From Lachnospiraceae bacterium (GTDB lineage Bacteria; Bacillota; Clostridia; Lachnospirales; Lachnospiraceae), in assembly GCA_024687205.1 (NCBI GenBank), contig JAILES010000031.1, positions 1 to 42,630 on the forward strand: a DNA stretch of 42,630 nt, written 5' to 3'. A model generated the notes under the pieces. It had not been told where the DNA came from. It did not search any database and saw only the letters and a list, made by a program, of their open reading frames with translations. A program made the translations under genes and the position numbers. Below, one piece after another: positions 23,485-30,518 of this stretch; the stretch's first letter is position 1; the number at the start of each line of letters is the position of its first letter.

Positions 23485-24180
23485 ATGAAGATATTTGATA
23501 TAGACAGTCCTCTTATGAATGTACTGGGTAAGATCTCGGATCTGATCATACTCAATATAATAACGATCATTATGTGTATACCCATCGTTACGGCAGGTGC
23601 TGCTTTCACGGCTATGCATTACTGCTGTTTAAAGATTGCAAGAGATCACGAGTCCGGAATGATCAAGCTGTTCTTTCACTCATTTAAGGACAATCTGAAA
23701 CAGTCTACTGCCATCTGGCTTCTGTTCCTTGTGATAGTTGCCGTTTTCGCTGTTGACTGCATCTTCATGTATACCAATCCTACGGAAATGAGTTCCTATG
23801 TTTTCGGCGGCCTTTTGTTCTGTATGCTGCTGGTATTGTTTATCGGCTCCATGGTTTTTCCGCTGCAGGCCAAATTTGTCAATACAGTTCCGGCCACACT
23901 TAAGAATGCTTTCCTGTTTTCCTTTAAGTATTTCCTGAGAACCCTGGCGATACTTGTGGTAAAACTGATACCTTTTTCACTCTTCTTCATCGGGAATACC
24001 GGACTGATGCTCTTCCCGCTGATCTTCTGTTTCTGTTTCAGCGCTCCCGGATTATTCGCGGCAAAAATGTATAACAAGCCCTTCCTCTCATTCGAAGAGG
24101 CTTATGCATCTGCTCATCCGGCAGAGAGTTATGAAGATGAAAGGATATTTACCGACGTACCTGACGAGAAGAATTCTTAA
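23485..24180 (+). CDS. DUF624 (YesL-like) membrane protein
   Basis: A 231-residue protein of the YesL/DUF624 type: five to six hydrophobic segments, with the N-terminal family marks FDIDSPLMNVLGKISDLIILNIITIIMCIPIVTAGAAFTAMHY. The C-terminal tail is short and acidic (ESYEDERIFTDVPDEKNS). Such proteins are linked with carbohydrate uptake genes but have no proven activity. It has its own strong promoter and is a single-gene transcript; GGAG lies 7 nt before the ATG. Its last 32 nt overlap the end of the convergent U32-like gene. It is not closely similar to the DUF624 protein at 20644. Confidence 0.82.
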   Translation: MKIFDIDSPLMNVLGKISDLIILNIITIIMCIPIVTAGAAFTAMHYCCLKIARDHESGMIKLFFHSFKDNLKQSTAIWLLFLVIVAVFAVDCIFMYTNPTEMSSYVFGGLLFCMLLVLFIGSMVFPLQAKFVNTVPATLKNAFLFSFKYFLRTLAILVVKLIPFSLFFIGNTGLMLFPLIFCFCFSAPGLFAAKMYNKPFLSFEEAYASAHPAESYEDERIFTDVPDEKNS

Positions 24181-25063
24181 GCTGTATCTCCTGCAGTTTC
24201 TTTTCCATCTGCTTTCTGATGAAATCCTGACTGTCTTCTTTTACCAGATAGTATATGTATGACTCTATGGCGATGTTCGGAGGCAGTCCGCGGCCGACAA
24301 GCTTGAAGTTCTCAAAGCCTCTGTCTATATAGCTCTGCAGCTGCTCTCTTGAAATAAAGGCAGGTCTGTCCATACAGTCTTTAAAAGATTTTTTCTTATC
24401 CCTGTTGGGACAGGGGAAGGGCGGCGCCACTTCAAAATCGATCTGCTTCTGTCCCTCGTCCCTGTAGTGCTCAAGACGCTTCGGACAATGAGGAAAGCAT
24501 ATCTCATCTACCAGTATCTCTACTCTCTCTGCCACCGGCTCAAGACCCTTAAGCACTTCCTCATCGTGGTTTAAGTCATAGTCCAGCACCACCATGAAAT
24601 AGTCCTTATCCATTTCTTCCTTAAGCTTTGTGGGATCAACTATCCTCTTGGTCGTGGAAGATATGAACTTATATCCCGGATATTTTTCCCTCAGATAAGC
24701 TTCAAGTATGGGAGAGTTGACAAGTACCTGATTCATGCCGTTATCGGCAAGACGCATGATCAGATTGCAGAAAGTATCATGGATCTCTTCTTCACCGATA
24801 AGCGGATTGGTCCAGGTAAAACGGATCGGAACATTCTTCGAATTGTATTCCTTCAGCGTCTTTTCGACATCGTTTTTGGAGCAGAAACCGAGAATGGTCC
24901 GGCCTCCGTTCCAGATGGCACCGGGGAAAGTCCCATAACAGCTGCCGATCTTATAACCGTCCACAAAACAGTTATGATATTCCCTCATCAGTTCGATAAG
25001 GCTTAAGTTTACACTCCTGAGATATACGAATCCCGGGAGATGCCAGTAGATGTCTTTAGCCAT
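24149..25063 (-). CDS. U32-peptidase-like protein, second of a tandem pair
   Basis: A 304-residue soluble protein, paralogous to the gene just upstream. Shared features are the start HLPGFVYLRSVNLSLIELM, GSCYGTFPGAIWNGGR, the RFTWTNP motif, RLADNGMNQVLVNSPILEAYLREKYP, VVLDYDLN, the Cys pair CFPHC-PKRLEHY (Cys189, Cys193), and FENFKLVGRGLPP. Barrel-like strand order and the FKLVGR end recall U32 proteins (UbiU/UbiV, YrrO) that hold a 4Fe-4S cluster; further Cys are at about 218 and 230. I infer the relationship from motif order; no activity can be assigned. AAAGGAG lies 7 nt before the ATG and only 15 nt separate the two genes. Confidence 0.65.
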   Translation of the reverse strand: MAKDIYWHLPGFVYLRSVNLSLIELMREYHNCFVDGYKIGSCYGTFPGAIWNGGRTILGFCSKNDVEKTLKEYNSKNVPIRFTWTNPLIGEEEIHDTFCNLIMRLADNGMNQVLVNSPILEAYLREKYPGYKFISSTTKRIVDPTKLKEEMDKDYFMVVLDYDLNHDEEVLKGLEPVAERVEILVDEICFPHCPKRLEHYRDEGQKQIDFEVAPPFPCPNRDKKKSFKDCMDRPAFISREQLQSYIDRGFENFKLVGRGLPPNIAIESYIYYLVKEDSQDFIRKQMEKKLQEIQLKNSSRQVRR

Positions 25064-25078
25064 GGTCAGTCTCCTTTA

Positions 25079-26038
25079 TCAGGGCCACTTTCCGGGTCTG
25101 GGTCTGTTGACCGTTATGATACCGGCTCCTTTAAGATTGCCTATAAGTCTCTGCCTTGCAAAGCCCACGTGCTCGGGCTTAAGCATAAAGAAGCAGTAGG
25201 TATCTATCAGTGAGAACAGATTCGCAGTACGTCCCTCTATCTTGAAATTGTTGATGCCTGCAGGTATGTATTTTTCCCAGATGTCATCAACCTTGATGAA
25301 TGTGGGATAATCCTGTATGGTCCAGAGATTGTTGGTCTCGCCGTACTCACAGTGCCAGGGAATAAGAGGCTGCTGCTTTTCCTTCGGAAGCTTGCGGTTA
25401 TTGATCGCTATACGCTCGTTGCGCGCCTCCTGTACATAATGTGCTCCGCGCCTCGGGCAGTTCGGAACACAGCAGGTGTTCACAAGTACTTCCAGTTTTT
25501 CCGGATGCTCCACTTTCTCAAGCAGATCCCAGCGGTTATTCAGATTGTAATCCAGCACCACATATTTGTAATCCTTTGCGATCTCCGCATTAAGCTGGTC
25601 TACATCCTTTATCTCCTTGCAGGTGGAACTGTTATATGCAAAATTCGGGTACTTCTTTCTCAGATATTCCTCAAGCAGAGGATTGAAGATCATGACTTCA
25701 TTCATCCCGTTATCCGCACAGTCCATACAGAAATTACAATAAGGATCGTTTAAGTCCTCTTCGGTGATCTCGGGATTGGTCCAGGTATAACGGATGGGGA
25801 TACCCTTGTCATTTATACTCTTGATCACGGCCTTTATATATCCCGCATCACACTGGTCAAAGCCCGCAAAGCGTCCGCCTGTCCAAAGCGAGAGCGGAAA
25901 CTCACCGAAGCAGGATGCTATCTCCACTCCCTCTCTGAACCACTCCGGATACTGCTCAAGCATCGATATCCAGAACATGTTCAGCGGATAATTATATCTT
26001 AATCCGGGCAGATGAAATCTCGCTTTTACTTCTGACAT
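25079..26038 (-). CDS. U32-peptidase-like protein, first of a tandem pair
   Basis: A 319-residue soluble protein, paralogous to the downstream gene (for example FHLPGLRYNYPLNMFWISML, RYTWTNPEI, DCADNGMNEVMIFNPLLEEYLRKKYPNFAYNSSTCKEI, VVLDYNLN, NNFKIEGRTAN). Cys residues cluster at TCCVPNCPRR (189, 190, 194) and at 230, with more in the middle (PYCNFCMDC, about 101-107), consistent with a metal or Fe-S site as in U32-type proteins of the UbiU/UbiV group. This is inference from motif layout. ATG 26038 has GGAG 6-7 nt upstream; the longer frame from 26068 lacks one. It follows the ABC ATPase gene after 68 nt that contain a palindromic repeat. Confidence 0.65.
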   Translation of the reverse strand: MSEVKARFHLPGLRYNYPLNMFWISMLEQYPEWFREGVEIASCFGEFPLSLWTGGRFAGFDQCDAGYIKAVIKSINDKGIPIRYTWTNPEITEEDLNDPYCNFCMDCADNGMNEVMIFNPLLEEYLRKKYPNFAYNSSTCKEIKDVDQLNAEIAKDYKYVVLDYNLNNRWDLLEKVEHPEKLEVLVNTCCVPNCPRRGAHYVQEARNERIAINNRKLPKEKQQPLIPWHCEYGETNNLWTIQDYPTFIKVDDIWEKYIPAGINNFKIEGRTANLFSLIDTYCFFMLKPEHVGFARQRLIGNLKGAGIITVNRPRPGKWP

Positions 26039-26070
26039 TTTTTTACTCCTTCTTTTATAACCCCTCATCC

Positions 26071-26100
26071 GTCAGTACTTTGTACTGACACCTTCTCCCC
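26071..26100. repeat. Palindromic intergenic repeat (fragment of a common Clostridia element)
   Basis: A perfect inverted repeat GTCAGTAC-TTT-GTACTGAC (26071-26089) is flanked by CCCCTCATCC on the left and ACCTTCTCCCCAAGG on the right. I recognise this frame (CTCATCC...hairpin...CTTCTCCCCAAGG) as that of short palindromic elements spread through gut Clostridia; this copy lacks the outer inverted arm. No T-run follows, so it is probably not a terminator. Confidence 0.45.
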
Positions 26101-26106
26101 AAGGCT

Positions 26107-27039
26107 TTATTCTTCGGTATTTTTGTCTTCCGGGCCGGAGATCACTATCTTGCCGTCCTGGAAGGCAACGCGCACTTTGTTATCGCCAAGCTTAAGCCCG
26201 GCTATCATCTCCTGCGGCAGCTGCAGACGTCCCACACGGTCAAGCACCGCATATTCGTCCTGGGTATCCTCGCTCCTCCAGTCTATATCCGTCTCGGCCA
26301 GTCTGTCCTGATAAGCCTCCTTAAGCACACGCTCCGAACTTATCTTGCCGTCACGTATTGCTACCACGCGCTTAACCTTCTTGGAAAGGGCTATATCATG
26401 GGTAACTATCAGTATGGTCTGACCGTTGCGGTTCAGTTCCGAAAAGACATCAAAAATATAATTTGCCGTGGCTGTATCCACACTTCCGGTTGGTTCATCC
26501 GCAAGTAAAAGCTTCGGAGAATTCGCAAGTGCAATTGCTATGGCGACTCTCTGCTGTTCACCGCCGGAAAGCATGTTCATACGGCTTGCTTTTTTGTGTC
26601 CCATACCCACCATCTCCAGAAGCTCTGTGGCTTTCTGTTTCTTCTTTGCGCTGCTCGACAGATACATGGGCATCATTACGTTCTCAAGTGCTGACAGAAA
26701 CGGCAGCATGTTGCGTCCGTTATTCTGCCATACAAAACCTACCGTTTCCCTCTTATAACGCACCAGCTGTTTCTCGCTCATGGTGAAGAGATTGCCGCCG
26801 TCAACAAACAGAGAACCTGCACTGGGTCTGTCCAGTCCTCCTATCATGTTTAAGAAAGTCGATTTGCCGCTGCCCGAATTACCGATGATGGCAGTTAGTT
26901 CGCCCTTTTCCACGCTAAGGTCAAGCCCCTGCAGCGCAAGGACTTCGGTCTCCTTGGTCTTATAGATCTTCACAAGGTTATCAGCCTTGATCAGTACCTT
27001 TTCGTCCGTATTCTTGTTTTCCTCTTCGTTATTCGCCAT
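26107..27039 (-). CDS. ABC transporter ATPase (MacB/LolD type) with AbrB-like C-terminal tail
   Basis: A 310-residue ATPase. Residues 15-240 form the nucleotide-binding domain: Walker A GNSGSGKST (53-61), Q-loop, signature LSGGEQQ (157-163), Walker B LLLADEPTG, H-loop THD. The tail (about 262-303) reads YAVLDRVGRLQLPQEM...LKLGDNKVRVAFQDGKIVISGP, the pattern of an AbrB/SpoVT-type swapped-hairpin domain, which usually dimerises and sometimes binds DNA. Such a tail is not normal for LolD-like ATPases, so it may help dimerise the pair with the other ATPase. The start overlaps the end of the other ATPase gene by 11 nt. It energises export by the FtsX-like permease; substrate unknown. Confidence 0.9.
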   Translation of the reverse strand: MANNEEENKNTDEKVLIKADNLVKIYKTKETEVLALQGLDLSVEKGELTAIIGNSGSGKSTFLNMIGGLDRPSAGSLFVDGGNLFTMSEKQLVRYKRETVGFVWQNNGRNMLPFLSALENVMMPMYLSSSAKKKQKATELLEMVGMGHKKASRMNMLSGGEQQRVAIAIALANSPKLLLADEPTGSVDTATANYIFDVFSELNRNGQTILIVTHDIALSKKVKRVVAIRDGKISSERVLKEAYQDRLAETDIDWRSEDTQDEYAVLDRVGRLQLPQEMIAGLKLGDNKVRVAFQDGKIVISGPEDKNTEE

Positions 27040-27715
27040 CTATGACTCTTTCTCCGTTTGAAAGCTCGATCAGATAATCCGCTGCTCCCATCAGTCCCAC
27101 ATCGTGGGTCGTCATCAGTATCGAGATGCCTTCTTTTTTACTCATCTCCGCAAAAAGGCTTGCGACCCTTGCTGCCATTGCGCTGTCCAGCTCTGCCGTA
27201 GGCTCATCCGCGAGTATCATCCTGGGTCTGTGAGCCAGCGCCCTTGCTATGGCCACTCTCTGCTGCTCACCGCCGCTCATCTCTGCGGGCATGTGAGTCA
27301 TACGGTTTCCGAGACCTACGAGCTTCAGGCACTCCTCGACCCTCTTATCTCTATCCTTACCGGGTTTGATGCCGGCCATACGCATTGAAAACTCTACATT
27401 CTGAAAAGCGTTCAGTGAAGGGATGAGCGACACCGACTGAAATACAAAACCCATCTTCTTTCTGCGCAGTTCTTCTTTTTGAAAATCCGAAAGGGCGGAA
27501 ACATCCTCACCGTCTATCTTAACCGTACCGCCCGTAGGCTTGTCAAGAGTACATACGATATTTAAGAGCGTAGTCTTGCCCGAGCCCGAACGTCCTTTAA
27601 GTATCACAAAAGAGGATTCGGGTATTGCCGCATTTATATGCTTCAGTGCCTGGAACTCGCCGCCGGGCACCGGGAAGCTTCGCGATACATCCAATATTTC
27701 GATAATGTTTCCCAT
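27029..27715 (-). CDS. ABC transporter ATPase (MacB/LolD type)
   Basis: A 228-residue ATPase of usual length: Walker A GRSGSGKTT, signature MSGGEQQ, Walker B ILADEPTAELD, H-loop TTHD, and FQSVSLIPSLNAFQNVEFSMRMAG typical of the MacB/LolD group. It differs clearly from the next ATPase and lacks its tail, so the two are likely to form a heterodimer on the two-module permease encoded just upstream. The start lies 1 nt after the permease stop with GAGAGG before it. Confidence 0.92.
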   Translation of the reverse strand: MGNIIEILDVSRSFPVPGGEFQALKHINAAIPESSFVILKGRSGSGKTTLLNIVCTLDKPTGGTVKIDGEDVSALSDFQKEELRRKKMGFVFQSVSLIPSLNAFQNVEFSMRMAGIKPGKDRDKRVEECLKLVGLGNRMTHMPAEMSGGEQQRVAIARALAHRPRMILADEPTAELDSAMAARVASLFAEMSKKEGISILMTTHDVGLMGAADYLIELSNGERVIDGE

Positions 27716-27716
27716 A

Positions 27717-30518
27717 TCATTCCTCTCCCAGTTTCAGAGCCTTGGCCACATTCATCCTGAATGTCATCAGTGTGAGCACAAGGAAGCATACGATCATCAT
27801 CAGCGCTATAACAGCCATCAGCCTCAGCAGGTCCGTACTGTCGGTGATAAATTCCATAGGCAGAAGCTGTGTTGCCGAAGCATACACTTTCTGCAGCATG
27901 GGCACAAAGAGTCTGGAAGTAAACTTTCCTATGACGAAGCCGGCCAGTATGGCAAGCCCTCCGCAGAATATCTGCTCGAGGAAAAGCATGTGGAAGACTT
28001 CGCCCTTGTGGAAACCGGATGCGCGCAGTACACCGAAGACCAGCTCTCTTTCCTTAAGTGCCATTATCCAGTATATCAGATAACCCACTCCGCAGAGTAT
28101 CAGCGTTACCACAAAGCCGAGGGTCAGCACGCCGTTGGTTCCCTGCAGCAGAGGATCGGTCTGGGCTTCTTCGAGATCATCGTTGCGATTGACATAGGTA
28201 GTCAGACGCACATCATTGGCCTCTTTCCACTCATAGATCTGCTCTGAAGCAGTACCTTCCTTCATTCTCGCCAGTACCTCATAGGGCACCTCACCCAGCT
28301 TATTCCTTACATATTCAAAATGCGCGATCATCAGATAATTGGGTTCTTCAGATACTTTGCCGTCGGGCTGGAGCTCCGTCGTTGTGGAAGCATAGCCCGG
28401 CCAGTAATCGAAGAAATCAAGGATCACTCCGCTTCCCGCGCCGCCGTTATCACGTTTATAGGAGATGCTGTCACCCTGCTTAAAGCCAAGCTTGTCGCGG
28501 AAATTGGAGGAAACCAGCAGACCGTTTTCCACTACCGCCAGTTCATTGAGCATCTCATAATATGCCTTGCCGTTGAGCTTCTTATCGACCCAGGTCAGCT
28601 GGCCGTACTCCTTTGTATGTATACCCATAAGGTTGACTGTGAGCTTTCCGTTACTGCCACCCTGGATCTCAATATTTTTAAGATTATATACCTTGGTATA
28701 ACTGTCGATAAAGGGTGCGGTCACATACTTGCCGGCATCCGGTTCTATATAGGTGCCGGTCCGCGCTCCGTTACGGTCCACTATCTCGGTCCACACTTCT
28801 TTCATACGCAGATCGCAGCCGTCGGCATAATCCGTATTACGCACCGCATTCTCCACTATCGTGCGTGCAACGGTAGAGTGATACATGCCTAAAGAGACGG
28901 TCATGATCAGGAAGAGCATTATCAGCTGCTGCTTGCGTCCGTTCTTGACATTCTCCATGAAGGCGATAAAAGGTGCCGGACGCCAGAAGCGTTTGCCTAT
29001 GGTGTAGATTATCCTCAAAAAGACCGGCTGCAGTCTCAAAAACAGGAGTCCGAAGCCTACTATCATAAGGGAAGATGAAAGATAGAGCAGAGGATCCATC
29101 GCCTTGTTGTTCAGAACGGTTTCGGTCATGTCTGCCGAACTTCGTCTGAAATTGTAAAAGCCGTAAGATGAAACGGCGATACAGATGATATCCAGATAGA
29201 GTATCTCCCAGAAACGTTTTTTATTCAGCGCCTTCTGCTGCTTTAAGTTTACTATCGAAACCCGGCTGTGTCTGATGGCAGGGAGCGTAAGGCACATAAG
29301 TCCCACACCTGCTGCACCCAGCATATATATAAGGGCTCTCTTATCAAAGCTTAAGACCAGCTGCTCGGAAAAATCGAATATCAGGAAGTTTCTGGTCGAA
29401 CCCAGCAGCTTTGCCAGCAGCATGCCCAGCGGCAAACCGCCTGCAATACCGAGAACGCTTAAGGTAAGTCCCTGATACAGATAGAGCAGGAATATCTGCA
29501 TGCGAGAACTTCCGCGGCTCTTGATGACCGAGATCTCGTTCCTCTCCATCTCATACATCTGTCCGGATATCATGAGCAGGAATGCTGCAAGCATGATAAG
29601 TACCGGAACCTGCAGTATCACCAGTGTCGCACTGATACGCGAATACTTGTTGCCGTATTCGTTCAGCACTTCAAGTATGGGAGGTTCATCTATAACATTC
29701 CTGTATGTACTGTTATGAGCATAATAATCTATCCTGTTCTTTAAATCCTCTGCCCTGACTGCTCTGATATCGCTGTATTCAAACATCGCGGTATAGTGGC
29801 AGACTATGGAAAACTTCACCGACTTTTCACCGAGAAAACTGTCACGGAAAAGCTGCTCGTTCATAAGGCACAGATCATCAAACTCGCCTTCTTTATCATT
29901 CCAGTACAGGTCGCTGGGATTCTTCGGCTGGAATACGCCGACTATCTTATAACGGAGAGGTTTTCCCTCAAAATTTTTAAGTGCCTTGTACACCATGTTC
30001 TCATCAACCAGATAACCCTGTTTGGTCATGCACTTCTGGCTGATCACTACCTCGATCGCACCGTCTTCGGTCAGTCCGGTATCGCTGTACATACGACCGT
30101 TCACTATGTTGATGTGTTCTTCGAGTCTGCTCTTGAATCCGAGACGTGCCGAAAGATCATTGGCATCATTACGTTCAAGTTCCGAGTTGACATTGCTGCC
30201 GGTGATCGTATACAGATATATCGTATCCCTTTCCGTTACACCGAGATCGCTGTAAAGCGTGGGGATAAATTTCTCCATATTGGTAATGGTCTTACCGTCT
30301 TTTTCCTTTTTTGTGGAAACCTGAAGAGCCATCTGAGCCGGCCATACACCCTTGTTTGAAAGATAATGGTCAAACTCATCCGTGAGCATACGGTTGTAAG
30401 CCGCAGTCTGATACAGCGGGAAACTCACTGCCGTTGCGACCAATAAAATACAGCCGAGCAGCAGGCTCAGATTCATCCATCTCTTATGCCACATTTTCTG
30501 CAGCATTATTCCCAGCAT
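27717..30518 (-). CDS. FtsX-like ABC exporter permease with two FtsX modules
   Basis: A 933-residue membrane protein. One membrane segment at about 16-38 is followed by a large extracytoplasmic part (to about 300). Membrane segments follow (LVILQVPVLIMLAAFLLMISGQ; YLYQGLTLSVLGIAGGLPLGMLL; ALIYMLGAAGVGLMCL), then a second module (from FWEILYLDIICIAVSSYGFY) with a second extracytoplasmic part (about 560-785). The last segments are LTLGFVVTLILCGVGYLIYWIMALKER, FLEQIFCGGLAILAGFVIG and MAVIALMMIVCFLVLTLMTFR. Ten segments in two modules fit one chain carrying both halves of a MacB/LolCE-like permease. Start ATG 30518 overlaps the stop of the upstream lipoprotein by 13 nt. Confidence 0.9.
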   Translation of the reverse strand: MLGIMLQKMWHKRWMNLSLLLGCILLVATAVSFPLYQTAAYNRMLTDEFDHYLSNKGVWPAQMALQVSTKKEKDGKTITNMEKFIPTLYSDLGVTERDTIYLYTITGSNVNSELERNDANDLSARLGFKSRLEEHINIVNGRMYSDTGLTEDGAIEVVISQKCMTKQGYLVDENMVYKALKNFEGKPLRYKIVGVFQPKNPSDLYWNDKEGEFDDLCLMNEQLFRDSFLGEKSVKFSIVCHYTAMFEYSDIRAVRAEDLKNRIDYYAHNSTYRNVIDEPPILEVLNEYGNKYSRISATLVILQVPVLIMLAAFLLMISGQMYEMERNEISVIKSRGSSRMQIFLLYLYQGLTLSVLGIAGGLPLGMLLAKLLGSTRNFLIFDFSEQLVLSFDKRALIYMLGAAGVGLMCLTLPAIRHSRVSIVNLKQQKALNKKRFWEILYLDIICIAVSSYGFYNFRRSSADMTETVLNNKAMDPLLYLSSSLMIVGFGLLFLRLQPVFLRIIYTIGKRFWRPAPFIAFMENVKNGRKQQLIMLFLIMTVSLGMYHSTVARTIVENAVRNTDYADGCDLRMKEVWTEIVDRNGARTGTYIEPDAGKYVTAPFIDSYTKVYNLKNIEIQGGSNGKLTVNLMGIHTKEYGQLTWVDKKLNGKAYYEMLNELAVVENGLLVSSNFRDKLGFKQGDSISYKRDNGGAGSGVILDFFDYWPGYASTTTELQPDGKVSEEPNYLMIAHFEYVRNKLGEVPYEVLARMKEGTASEQIYEWKEANDVRLTTYVNRNDDLEEAQTDPLLQGTNGVLTLGFVVTLILCGVGYLIYWIMALKERELVFGVLRASGFHKGEVFHMLFLEQIFCGGLAILAGFVIGKFTSRLFVPMLQKVYASATQLLPMEFITDSTDLLRLMAVIALMMIVCFLVLTLMTFRMNVAKALKLGEE

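Noticed and set aside
23219..23619. Two minus-strand open frames (77 and 115 codons) across the tandem repeats
   Set aside because: They read the same repeat in two different frames and give the same pseudo-peptide; no ribosome-binding site; the second runs into the DUF624 gene in antisense.
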